Source: Isochrysis galbana (Eukaryota; Haptophyta; Isochrysidales; Isochrysidaceae). Taken from it: a DNA stretch of 64,000 bases. Position numbers and translations under genes: made by a program. The stretch lies in the NCBI GenBank assembly GCA_018136815.1, contig CM030936.1, positions 4,106,474 to 4,170,473 on the forward strand, written 5' to 3'. Under the pieces are notes generated by a model, which was given only the letters and a program-made list of their open reading frames with translations, had not been told where the DNA came from and searched no databases. Of this stretch, positions 33,361 to 42,779 are shown in pieces (positions within the stretch are counted from its first letter, which is position 1; the number at the start of each line of letters is the position of its first letter).

Positions 33361-33669
33361 CCGCCCCACGGCGGTGGAGAGGCGCGCGCGGGAGAGCGTG
33401 GGGGCTCTCTCTGCTTCGGCCAAATTGGTAGATTCACAAGCAAAGTAATACAAAAGCATGGTAAACTCGAGTACTCCGAGCATCTCTCTCGGGCTCGGGG
33501 GCTTTAGCACTTTAGCAGTGTCACAACGCCTACAGTATGGGTGCACCATTAAGAAAACAGGACTCCAAAGCTTCTAAAGCTTTCTTGCCCCCACCGGGCT
33601 CCGCCCGGGGGTTTCTTATAATTTGAGGTTTCTTAGGGGCGGGGTGGGGGGGGGGGGGGTTCTTATTTC

Positions 33670-34125
33670 TTGCGGAGACGAAAGTCGAGTGCGCGGGCCA
33701 CCTCGTTGCACAGCCGGTTGGGGGTCGCGCGCGGCGGGTCGCGCGCAGGCTGGAGGCGCTCTCCGCGAAGATTGTGGGTGAGGTGGATCAGGGGGACGCA
33801 GGTCGGTCAGCAGATGTCGATGTGGGCCAACCTGTCGCCTTGGGTGATGGTTGTGACGGGCTTGTCGGTGGTGGGCAGCTTCTCGCGGCGGACACGGGCG
33901 GCGTCTTTGTGGGTGTTGAACGCGACGCTTCTGCTGTCGGTGCTGATCCTGGTGGTGGTTCCTGTGCACTACCGTTGCGCTGCGCGGACGCTGGCGCCGG
34001 TGGTGGTGGCGCTCAAGGCGCTGCTGATCGCGGCGAGCTACGTGCGGGTGACGAATGCGGTGATTCCGCGGTCGCTCTGGGGAGTCGAGGATTTAGACGC
34101 CGTGGAGGCGGAATCGAAAGGGTGA
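33670..34125 (+). CDS. Small membrane-protein ORF, unknown
   Basis: A 151-codon open frame: basic N-terminal third, then hydrophobic helices (WANLSPWVMVVTGLSVVGSF, SLWVLNATLLLSVLILVVVP, LAPVVVALKALLIAASYV) and an acidic tail (EDLDAVEAES). It looks like two to three membrane spans at the 3' end of a gene. The N-terminal part may be mis-framed, because another frame contains GGRARRVARRLEALSAKIVG, a helix-like exon candidate upstream. No family recognised. Confidence 0.4.
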   Translation: MRRRKSSARATSLHSRLGVARGGSRAGWRRSPRRLWVRWIRGTQVGQQMSMWANLSPWVMVVTGLSVVGSFSRRTRAASLWVLNATLLLSVLILVVVPVHYRCAARTLAPVVVALKALLIAASYVRVTNAVIPRSLWGVEDLDAVEAESKG

Positions 34126-34482
34126 GACGCGGCACGATAGGCGGACGTGCATGAAGGTCGAGGAGCAGCGACTCGAAGGGGCCGAGTCCAAGGTGAAACA
34201 CGGAGGGAGGAAGCGGCACTGGGGCCTGGCTGAGGAACTGGCGGAGACGAGGTATCGAGACTGGAGTGCCCAGCGGGCTGCGGGCAGCCACCAGGGGCGG
34301 AGACTGGAACTGCGCAAGAGTAGTTGTGCGGTTCGGACTTGTGAGACAGCGTATCGGCCGTGGGCCGACCTTGATTGGCCAAGGGGCCTTTGCGAGAATT
34401 GCGTGGTGGACACGCTGGATGGGCTAGGGAAGTTGGGCGCCTACGCCCCCTTTTTTTTTGTTGGGAGGTGGACACGGTAGGA

Positions 34483-34800
34483 CCGAGTCGAGCTCCAGTG
34501 GCTTGAGCTCAATGAGCAGGCGCGCCGCGCGCGCACAGCGTCGACGCACCTTCCACCTCAGACGACACAACCCCTCTAGCCGAACGAGAGGTTGCGCAAC
34601 ACATCGCGACTGTGCAACGACCGAGTCGAGCTCCAGTGGGTTGAGCTCGACGAGCGAGCGGGCGCGCACGACACCAACGCGCCGCGCGCCTGACACCGAC
34701 GCCCCCTCCACCTCGAACGACACAACCCCCCCTCTGGCCGAACGAGAGGTTGCGCAACACCTCTCGGCTGTGCAACGATCGAGTTGAGCTCCAGTGGCTT
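34483..34800 (+). repeat. Imperfect tandem duplication of a coding-like unit
   Basis: Three repeats of about 135-157 bp, starting near 34484, 34618 and 34776, share CCGAGTCGAGCTCCAGTGG and GCGAGCGGGCGCGCACGACG; between them, CCGAACGAGAGGTTGCGCAA. The last copy runs directly into ankyrin-coding sequence, so these may be duplicated exon fragments of a repeat-protein gene. Confidence 0.75.
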
Positions 34801-35654
34801 GAGCTCGACGAGCGAGCGGGCGCGCACGACGCCAAGGCCGCGCTCGAGCTGAGCCCACCAAGCGGGAAGACGGCCCTCTCGGTGGCATGCCAAGTGGGCA
34901 ACCACGAGTGCGCAAAGGCCCTGCTCCGCGCCAAAGCCGCGGTGGACGCGAGCAGCGCCAAGGGGTACACTCCCTTGATACTCGCTTGCGCACGGACCGC
35001 TCGACAGGCGGCACACCCCTTCATCTCCGCTTCCCGTTGATGAAAACCGTTATATACATCCTCTAGCAGATCTCTCTCTCTCTCTCTCTCGCTCCCCCCC
35101 TTCCCCCCTCCCCCTCCTCCACCATCCCCCATTTTGTCCCACCGCCCGCCCCCTGCTACTCTCATTTCATCAATGTTATGATGAGACGGGGTGAAAGACC
35201 GACGGTGGGACAATTGGGATGTGTGTGTGTATGTGTGTGTGTGTGTGGGGGGGGGGGGAAGAGGGAGGTCTTCACCCCTATCTCCGCTTCCCCCTCCGCA
35301 TTTCCGTCCTCCCCGGGGGGGGGGGGGGGGGGAGGGGCGGTGGGACAAGGAGGGGAAATTCCCTCCGGGGTGCATACGGTTTTCATCAATGTTATGAGGA
35401 AGGGGGGGGGGAAGAAGGGAGGGGGTGGGGAGGGGGGCAGTGGGACAAGGCGGGGAGGGAAGGAGGGGAAATCCACCCATACGCTCATCCTCGACCGCAA
35501 CCGGATCGGACCGGCGGGCGTGCAGCGCTTGTGCGAGCTCGCGCGGAGCTTTCGGTTGTCGTCGGTAAACCTCTCGTGCAACCCAATTGGCGCGGAGAGT
35601 CAGCCTATGCTCTCACAGCTGAGGAAGCTCAAGGTGCAGGTCACCCTGCTGTGA
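34750..35654 (+). pseudogene. Ankyrin-repeat and leucine-rich-repeat gene fragment
   Basis: 34750-35040 encodes an ankyrin repeat and part of the next: ELSPPSGKTALSVACQVGNH, ECAKALLRAKAAVDAS, KGYTPLILAC (the TALSVAC and TPLILAC signatures). After 440 bp of simple repeats (TC, TG, G runs, and TTCATCAATGTTATGA twice), 35478-35654 encodes an LRR of ribonuclease-inhibitor type (TLILDRNRIGPAGVQRLCEL, SSVNLSCNPIGAESQPML), ending in TGA. The two parts could be exons of one Ank-LRR gene or remnants of two genes. Only one to two repeats of each type remain, fewer than any functional array, so a decayed or partial gene is likely. Confidence 0.6.
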
Positions 35655-35659
35655 TCACA

Positions 35660-36245
35660 ATGCAATTGAGTGTGTGTGTTGGAGGGGGGGGGAAGGGGGG
35701 GGGGAGGGGGAGAGGGGGTCGATTACTCTAGTAAATATAACATGTATGTATGCGGGGGTAAATTTTCCCCCGTGTTCGGGTGGTGCACTGGGACTTTTGA
35801 TGGCCCGCACCTTAAGGAGGAAACCTGGAATCTAGACCTGACAAACCGGCTAGAAGGAACGAAGACCCGGCCAAGCAGAACCTACGAAGAACAGGCCTGG
35901 ACGACAACGACAACGAACTTCAGCAAGTCTCAAAAAGAACCGGAATCCAACAAGAAACAACAAGCCTTGCTTGCAAGAAGCTAAATAAGCCTCCTCAAGG
36001 CACCCCGAGAGCCTGAGACAAGCGCGCAGCGAGCGACAGGCGACCTGACCCCTTTGGGTCAAGATTACCCGAAAGGAGGAAACCTGGAATCTAGACCTGA
36101 CAAACAGTCTAGAAGGAACGAAACGAGAACCCGAATTCCAGGTCGCTAGGGACGATGTGCCTGAGCTTCGAGCTTCACCGTGTGGCCGCACGGCGAAGGA
36201 CCTGGAGATAAGAACCTGGAAATCGCATCATCTAGGATGAATGCG
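35660..36245. repeat. G-rich tract and dispersed repeat R2, copy 2
   Basis: G-runs at 35680-35720, then the second copy of R2 (35830-36245), itself containing a short direct duplication: AGGAGGAAACCTGGAATCTA followed by GACCTGACAAAC occurs at about 35815 and 36073. Confidence 0.75.
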
Positions 36246-36574
36246 ACACATTGTCGCCCTCGCCGCCGCCCTCGCCTTGCACCGCGCCGCGTCTTGGCCG
36301 CTTCCGGAGGCCTCCTGCTCCTGCCGGCGGGCCGCCCATCGCTCCAACACGCCCAAATTTCGCTGCCGCGGCCGAGGGTTCCCGTTCCCGTTGCCCCAAC
36401 CAAATCCCACCCAAATTTCAGTCAAATTTTTATTTCGTTGACGGACCCAAATTTTACCCAAAAAATTGCGAAACTCTGGCCCGGCCCAACACGGAAACTT
36501 GAAACGTGAATAACAGGGGGCGACAAGCAGCGGACCGTCCGCCTCAAGGACTGCTCACATACTAAGGTTAAGGA
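36246..36574. other. Upstream of PHO88-like gene
   Basis: No gene recognised; probable promoter region. Short GAAACTCTGGCCCGGCC-like GC sequence only. Confidence 0.45.
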
Positions 36575-37279
36575 ATGGGCATTGGTGGGAAGGATTGTGG
36601 CCGCGCGCCGCCTCGCCGTCGGGCGATGACGAGTGTGAGGAAGGTCGCCGCAGGCCGTGTGAGGCCCCGGACCCCCGCCGTTGGCCCCGAGATGGGCGGC
36701 CAGCTGATGAGGCAATTATTGATGATGCCTATCATGTACATCTCCTCGCAAATCGAGTGGGACAAATCGAAGATCTTCGTTCTGGAAGCGGCCTTCCTGG
36801 CCATCTTGGTTGCTGGGTCTGTCGCAATCCAAATGGCGCTATTGCTGGTAAACCGCAAACAGGACAAAGGACGAGTGCATGATGGCGGGGATGCCGTGCT
36901 GTTCCTTGATGCTAGTGCTTTGGCTCCCGACGGATCGATGAGCGTGCGAGATTATGACTCCGCAAAGCTCAAGGTGTGCCGCATGCAGGTGTTGATTTCC
37001 GGAATTGTTGTGTGGTTTGTCCATACCAAGTGGGAAACGCAGATGCCTCTCCTCATGATGTCCATGGTTATACCGTTGCAGCTATGGGACTGCAAGGCTC
37101 TCGCCATTCATGTCCTTGGCATGCCGCACAAACGGCCATGGGGAAATTCGGGCGCAGGCAACCCTCTTGCTAAATGGGCACAAAAGCAAAAGAAAGAGGA
37201 AGCTAAGGAGCTTCGAAAGGCCGAGAAAGAGGCGAATGGTGCAAAAGGGAAGGGGAAAGGGAAGTTCAAAGTCAATTGA
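36575..37279 (+). CDS. PHO88/SND3 family ER membrane protein
   Basis: A single open frame of up to 234 residues. Family features: IMYISSQIEWDKSKIFVLEA at the start of the first membrane span (AFLAILVAGSVAIQMALLLV), the conserved SVRDYDSAKLKV motif, a second hydrophobic span (VLISGIVVWFVHTKWETQMP) and PLQLWDCKALAIHVLGMPHK followed by RPWG, then a Lys/Glu-rich tail rich in KGKGKGK. Yeast Pho88/Snd3 works in SRP-independent targeting to the ER and affects phosphate transporter maturation. ATGs at 36575, 36626 and 36692 are all possible starts; the last (MGGQLMRQLLMMP) best matches the family's usual N-terminus. About 195-234 residues fits the family. No intron needed. Confidence 0.88.
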   Translation: MGIGGKDCGRAPPRRRAMTSVRKVAAGRVRPRTPAVGPEMGGQLMRQLLMMPIMYISSQIEWDKSKIFVLEAAFLAILVAGSVAIQMALLLVNRKQDKGRVHDGGDAVLFLDASALAPDGSMSVRDYDSAKLKVCRMQVLISGIVVWFVHTKWETQMPLLMMSMVIPLQLWDCKALAIHVLGMPHKRPWGNSGAGNPLAKWAQKQKKEEAKELRKAEKEANGAKGKGKGKFKVN

Positions 37280-38214
37280 GGCGAGCGGTGCAAGGGGCAA
37301 GGAGAACGGGAAAGCCAACTAGTTCCGTGCAAGTCAGCGTGGGGTCGATGATTGAGGAGCACAAGGTGTGATAGCCTGGCCAAATCCCGCTCAGCTCTAA
37401 CGTTATTTATTCGCGTAAATGGCTGCCTTGCAGTGCCTTGTGTATCTATCTATGACCCGAATCAGAGTCGTTTTGCTGGAAGAGGTTCTGCGTTCTGCCG
37501 TCTAAATGGTTCCATCTACAGAAATCCGTAATTATGTGTACTACGTACGCATTAAGGTGGTTCATTAGAATTTCCCCCGAAGGACGGGGGGGGGGGAGGT
37601 CGCGGGAGCGTCAGGAGCCTCGAAAGATGGGCCGCAAGAGGCGCGGCGGCTTCCAGCGAGGGAACACATGCTGGCAGGGCAACAACACCCAAGGGCCTCT
37701 CGAAAGAGGGGTGGGGGGAGGGGCGGCTGTTGCAGCTTCGTCCCGCCCGATTGGGCCGGCCACGCCTGGGTGCCAGAGGCTGCTGCGACTGCAACACCTC
37801 TACCACCGCCATCCCTGAGCGTCTGCTAAGCTGCTGCAGGCCTAGGCCTCATTGCACAAGGCGAAGTGGGTGAGGGGGCACAGACAAGGAACGGCGCGGT
37901 GCAGCGAGGTGTCGTTCCGTCAATTATGGGACATCAATCGAATGGCGAATGGAGCCATCAAATGTCCATAGTTATTTATACAACAATATTCACACGTGAT
38001 GACCCTATTATCGATGTTTCACATCTACGGCGCGCGCTTTCAGACCGCAAGTTGGGTTGGGCTAATTTTGGCATTCAGTCGCTCGCAGGGTACAATAATC
38101 ACAGCCGTGTAACAGTTAGTAACATCCCAACCTTTATCCTTCCAGTGTCTTTTTCCTGACGAACTGTGTAACATGTGCCCAAAGGCTCACACAATTACAT
38201 ACACAGGCAACCAG
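37280..38214. other. Intergenic
   Basis: Contains a G-run at 37588-37598 and a low-complexity stretch at 37560-37800. No credible gene. Confidence 0.5.
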
Positions 38215-38560
38215 GTGCACGCCGTGCGTGCGTTTGGCGCGATGTGCATCGGGTCCCCCGCGGGGACGCTGCGCGCTGTGCGTGCGCATGTCAACTTGTT
38301 TCTCTGCGGTTCCCCTACAATTACGTAAACATGCAATATAAGAGAGATCTCTCACGGGACATGTGTGATGAGTTGCAAAATCATCCATGTGCACGCCGTG
38401 CATGCGCACGGCGCGATGTGCATCGGTTCCCCCGCGGGGACGCCGTGCGTGCGCATACCAACTTGTTTCTCTGCGGTTCCCCTGTGGTACCTGAGACACA
38501 CAAATACGTAAACATGCAATATAAGAGAGATCTCTCACGGGGCAGGTCACCCTCCAGCTC
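38215..38560. repeat. Direct repeat, about 175-bp unit, two copies
   Basis: Copies at about 38213-38365 and 38392-38550: GTGCACGCCGTGCGTGCG, GCGCGATGTGCATCGG, CCCCCGCGGGGACGC, CAACTTGTTTCTCTGCGGTT, then GTAAACATGCAATATAAGAG and AGATCTCTCACGGG. The unit is palindrome-rich (AGAGATCTCT; CCCCGCGGGG), suggesting a folded non-coding element. Confidence 0.85.
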
Positions 38561-39164
38561 TCTCCTCGTCCTCGTCATCCTCACGATGTTGGCGACTCGG
38601 CGCGCATCCGCACGGTCCTTCCTCCGTCCTCTCCTCTCGCGCTCCTGCTCGCTGGCTTCGTTCGACTCTCTCGGCACGGCCACCTGTCGACTGGACGCCG
38701 AGCGCGAGCGCTGCTCGCACAACTCGTTCCTCCTCCTGCTCCACGGCCCAGGCGGCGGAGGCGGAGTCTCCTCGCGTTCCTGAGGCTGAAGAGGAGGCCC
38801 TTTCTTCGATCGAGGAGGCCATCACCACCGCCGACGAGGACTCCGGGCCTGTGGAGGAAGGAGGAGGAGAGAAGAACGATACCTGTGCGTTGGACGCTCC
38901 AAGCCTTCTTCTTCCCATCGCGCCGGTTCTTCCTCTTCTTGCACGGGCTCGGCGTCTTCCTCTTCTTGCACGGAATCGGCTTCTTGTTCTTCCACCGCGT
39001 CATCTGCGCGGTGATGTGCACCCTGAGCGCCCTCTGCGCGGTGCGCCTGTTCCTCGGCGCCCTCTGCGCGGTGCGCATGCCCGCTCGGTGCCATCTGCGC
39101 GGTGCGCATGCTCGGCGCCCTTTGCGCGGTGCGCCTGTTGTGCATCCTCGATATACTTGGGCCT
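38561..39164 (-). repeat. Low-complexity coding-like region with GCGCGGTGCGC minisatellite
   Basis: 39010-39140 carries at least five units of CTCTGCGCGGTGCGC. On the minus strand 38822-39145 reads as HRAEGAQ and EEQEADSVQEEEDAEPVQEE repeats, and 38547-38918 as an acidic Ser/Glu-rich frame. These might be a real low-complexity protein, but no domain or start is convincing. Confidence 0.4.
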
Positions 39165-39430
39165 GTGGGGAGGAGAGTGGGTCAGCAGGGCAGCCTACTC
39201 TTGGCAAGCCATAGGGCATGCCGGGAGCATGGGCATGGGTGCTTCCTCCCCCATGGCAAGGGAGGAGTGGAGACTGGGGGTGCTCGTGCCCCCCAGATGG
39301 GGCAACCAAGTATATAAAAAAACATCTGAAGATTCTGGGCTACATACCTACTAACCTGGGGCAACCAAGTATACACTTAGATGTTGCTCTGCAAGTAGAG
39401 GTTATACCCTCTGCATGGGGGTATTTGTCA
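39165..39430 (-). mobile_element. Family A element interrupted by a 42-bp LINE 3'-end insertion
   Basis: Minus-oriented family A copy (GTGGGTCAGCAGGGCAGC, GCAAGCCATAGGGCATGCC, GGTGCTCGTGCCCCCCAGAT). Within it, 39315-39356 is a 42-bp LINE tail: AAAAAAACATCTGAAGATTC, then TGGGCTACATACC. It is flanked by a perfect 17-bp target-site duplication, TGGGGCAACCAAGTATA, at 39298-39314 and 39357-39373. This fixes the exact 3' end of the LINE. Confidence 0.9.
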
Positions 39431-39943
39431 GAAAAACAACCAAACCTGAGGTCGCAGCCTCTTGCGAGTGGCGCCCACATGCCCACATCATTGTGATGGA
39501 GAATTCATGGACTAGGCAGTGCCCTGCCGTCGCCAAGACGAGCAAAGGCCAAGAAGTGACCCCCAACCAGGTGCGTCCAGGCGCTACCGCGAATAACCCC
39601 ATGTGGCTAGGGCGACTGCCGATGCAGCAGCAAAAAGCATGCAACATTCCATGCACAAAAGACATTCTCAGAGCGGGAACCTTGCACGCCACGCCAACGT
39701 AGAATGCTGTCGGATGGCGGAGACAGTAGCTCACCCGCCACCACTCAGCATATGGTGTGCACACGAGTCACAATCGGCCGCCAAAACAAGCCAGTCTAGC
39801 AGGCCGGCGGGCGGCGCGTCCTCGTCTCAGCCGGTCCTCGTCCCACGTGGCATCGCCGAGCTCCATGCGATTCTGCGCGTGGGGTTGCTCGTGTGCTACA
39901 TTGGGGGGCGGCTGCGTGCGTGCACATCGCCCTGGGCACGCCA
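39431..39943. other. Intergenic
   Basis: No gene recognised downstream of the ATPase stop. Confidence 0.45.
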
Positions 39944-41572
39944 TCACTCCCTCTCGAGCAGCTTCTGCATCTCATTCATCATGCGCATCATCTCCTCCTT
40001 GGACAGCCCCGCCACCACGCGGCCCTCATCCATGGTGCCGAGCCCGCCTACCGAAGCTGGCGCGGCCGCCGGCGCTGCTACCTTCGCTGCTGCCTGCGCT
40101 ACTAGCTCAGCCGCTGCCTTCCGGTGAGCGCCACTCGCAAAGTCGACCGTCTTGGAGACGAGATCCACGTGGAACACCGCCTTGGCCTCCTGCGATGTGC
40201 GTATGGTGGATGCAAACGAGCTGGCCGAGAGGTCGAAGCTGGCAGTCGGCAGCTTGACGGGCGCGCCGGCGTTGAGGAGCTCGCGCATCAGGTCGCGCAT
40301 AGGAAAGCGGCGTTCTTGGCCACTCTCTTCGCGAATCCTATTATTGAGCTTGTTGATGTCAGCGCCTCTCACGTCCCTGCGCGCCGCTGCCTCGAACGCG
40401 CTCGCCCACTCCTCCGAGCGCGCCCGCAAGTCCTGCTCGCTCTTGCTGCCAAGCACCGCCGTCATGAAGGCACTGACGTACTTTGGGAGCGTGGTGAGCG
40501 GCAGGATGCGCTCCTTTGCTGCGGCAACCGCCTCGACGGTGGCAACCTTCTCCGGCAGGTGCGCTTTGAAGTTGGCATCGAGGTGTGCGGAGGCCTCGCC
40601 GTGCGAGAAGGCGCCCACGAGCAGGAAGCGCTGCCTCCCACCGTCGTCTGGTAGCTCGGCCACCGCAAACGAGCTGCTGAGCACGATGATGCCGTGGCAA
40701 AGCGGCTGGTCATGCGTGAGCCCCTTGAGTAGCGTGCACGCACTCCTGACGAGCGCACTGTCTCCCGACTCAGTAATCTCGAGCACGAGCGTCGGCCGCC
40801 AGCCCTCCTCGCCGCGCGCCCTTGCCGCCGCCTTGAGCCGCTCGGCGAGGTGCTTGCCCTCCAATGGGGTTGAGGTGGCGTAAAACGACCTTGACTGCGG
40901 CTCGTACTTTATGAGGGCTTCCTGCAAAATGTGAGCTTTGAGATCTGATGCCGTTGTCGAAGCATCGATCGGGACGACGATCACACCTTCGCCCATGTTG
41001 CTCAGCACGTGCGATACGAGCGTCGACTTGCCCGAGCCGCGTGGGCCGACGATGACCATGTAGCTGCCGCCTGCAGTAATGGGCTCACGCAGAAACGACT
41101 CGAGTGCGTCCTCCAGCTCGGGTCGCTCCACGTACACGTGCAATTCGTCCGCTGTCGATGGCGGCGCGCGTGCGGTGCGGATCGCCGCAACCTCCAAACG
41201 CGTGCGCTCGAACTCGGAGCCCTTGATGATCGACCACAATGTAATGGCGATCCCAACGGCCGCAGTCGTCACACGCCCCTCAACCGTACGCACTGCCCTA
41301 AGAACATCCTCCAGGAATCGGGCAATTTGTCTACCTGTTGAAAAAGTGCCAATCGAGAAGAACAACAGATGGGCCGGGTGGACACGGCGCTGGCTGCTGG
41401 AAGGCTGCCCAAGGCGGGCGAAAGGGCCAAACCCTCTGGCACGACGAGCAGCACATGGCCACACGTTTAAGCGCCGGAGGAAGTGACGAGGGAGCCCGAA
41501 CTCGCCGAGCAGGTAGATGGACGCTCGGGGTGCCGCCTGGCAGAGAGTCTTCTTGAGCGGGCAGAGCGGCAT
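39944..41572 (-). CDS. Membrane-linked P-loop (AAA+/STAND-like) ATPase
   Basis: An intron-less 542-residue frame; the ATG at 41572 has a good context (CACC-ATG). Residues about 1-95 include an Arg-rich leader, followed by a hydrophobic span (VTTAAVGIAITLWSII). The ATPase core starts with HVYVERPELEDALESFLREP and the Walker A motif VGPRGSGKSTLVSHVL; a Walker B-like strand, PTLVLEITESGD, follows. Then come LCHGIIVLSSSFAVAELPDD, HLPEKVATVEAVAAAKERIL and a helical C-terminal region with an Ala-rich linker and MMRMMNEMQKLLERE coiled tail. The layout (short lead-in, P-loop, no Arg-finger motif recognised) resembles the archaeal-type ATPase/AAA_16 group. Probably organellar membrane, from the leader and span. 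Function unknown. Confidence 0.8.
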   Translation of the reverse strand: MPLCPLKKTLCQAAPRASIYLLGEFGLPRHFLRRLNVWPCAARRARGFGPFARLGQPSSSQRRVHPAHLLFFSIGTFSTGRQIARFLEDVLRAVRTVEGRVTTAAVGIAITLWSIIKGSEFERTRLEVAAIRTARAPPSTADELHVYVERPELEDALESFLREPITAGGSYMVIVGPRGSGKSTLVSHVLSNMGEGVIVVPIDASTTASDLKAHILQEALIKYEPQSRSFYATSTPLEGKHLAERLKAAARARGEEGWRPTLVLEITESGDSALVRSACTLLKGLTHDQPLCHGIIVLSSSFAVAELPDDGGRQRFLLVGAFSHGEASAHLDANFKAHLPEKVATVEAVAAAKERILPLTTLPKYVSAFMTAVLGSKSEQDLRARSEEWASAFEAAARRDVRGADINKLNNRIREESGQERRFPMRDLMRELLNAGAPVKLPTASFDLSASSFASTIRTSQEAKAVFHVDLVSKTVDFASGAHRKAAAELVAQAAAKVAAPAAAPASVGGLGTMDEGRVVAGLSKEEMMRMMNEMQKLLERE

Positions 41573-42149
41573 GGTGAAGTGGACTGGGTCGAGCCCGCCA
41601 CGATCCTGCTGGCAGCCTGGGACATCCAGAGCTGCGGAAGTGCGGAAGTGTCCGGCGACTATTTTAACTCCTTACCGCCGGCCCGCAGCACCAATTTTGG
41701 CGCTTCGGATTTGATCTTTTGCGGCTTTGCGGCTTGTGCGGGAGGAGGAACTGCGTGTAAGAGATAAGGGAGAGGGCGTCCTTGTCGTCGCTGCTTTCGA
41801 TGTCGATGACGCGGGGGCGCGGGGCGCGCGAGCCGCGACCTGGGCGAGGGGAGGGAGGTGTCTGGTGAGTGCAGCTACCGCTGGTGCGGTCGTGCGGTCG
41901 GGCCAAGGTAGACAGGAGTGCAAGGGGGGGAGGGGAGGGGGAGGGGAGGGGCAACCGCACCGGCAGCCTCTCCCGCCATGCGCGCAGCAACGGACACCAC
42001 TGGTGGCTTATAATGGTAGAACCGTTCCGCCAACCACTGGTGGGGGCCAGGGAGCACCCAAATCCAAATGTCCAGGGACGTCTAAAGGGTAAAAAGTCCA
42101 CATCCAAATGACCCACCCAAATGTCTTGTTGTATGTCCGGACATTTCTG
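41573..42149. other. Upstream of ATPase; intergenic
   Basis: G-rich part at 41920-41950. A minus-strand frame at 41664-42116 has no protein-like features beyond composition. Confidence 0.45.
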
Positions 42150-42600
42150 CCAGCTGCCAGGGCCTAGTTCCTCCCCCAGAGTAGGGGAGGAGGGGAGGCA
42201 GCTAGAGGGTAGAGGGGGGCTCGTGCCCTCCCATGGGCGAACTAAGTATAAACTAAGTTCGGTCGGCTATAGGATATAACATTAATAAGTTTTTAGCAGT
42301 AATGGTACTAGAGTAGTACTAGTGCTAGTGCGTACGGCCGTAGGCCGCAGAGCCCTGCGTACGCCCTGCGAGCGGCGAGGCCGCTGCGCTAGCCGCTTTG
42401 CTCGGCTGCCCTCTAGTGGCATGGATGAGGTGCTGGTGGGCAGTGGAGCAGGCTGGGGCTTGCCCCTGCCCGTCTCTCCCTCGCTGGCCCTGGGCCTTGG
42501 GTTCTAATGCGGTCATGTGTGTCGTGGCTCGGCGTGTTGGTGCATGGCTAGTGGCAGTAGCGGCACAATATCTAATATTCAGATGTTTTATTTAAACACA
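42150..42600 (-). mobile_element. Family A fragments and LINE-tail repeat
   Basis: 42170-42262 is a family A end (GTTCCTCCCCCAGAGTAGGG, GGGGCTCGTGCCCTCCCATG, AACTAAGTATAAACTAAGT). 42436-42500 carries the GC core (GTGGAGCAGGCTGGGGCTTG, CTCTCCCTCGCTGGCCCTGG), followed by GTGCATGGCTAGTGGCAGTAG and the tail ATATTCAGATGTTTTA at 42574-42590, which resembles the LINE 3' end. Confidence 0.65.
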
Positions 42601-42779
42601 CTATAGACTATAGCAGTATCCTCATGACACATCGCGGCTTTTGAGCGACCAAGTAGCACGTGGCACGCAATCAAGAAGCATGCGGTAAGCGTCCACGACA
42701 ACATTTGCGCATGGGAGAGTGAAAATCGAGAGATCGGAGCGTCGTGTCATCGTGAAGTACACATCCGAGTATGATGTGA
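42601..42779. other. Spacer
   Basis: Short region downstream of the sulfotransferase; nothing recognised. Confidence 0.4.

Noticed and set aside
38215..38560. CRISPR-like repeat array
   Set aside because: Only two long units with no spacers, in a eukaryotic sequence; a simple direct repeat.
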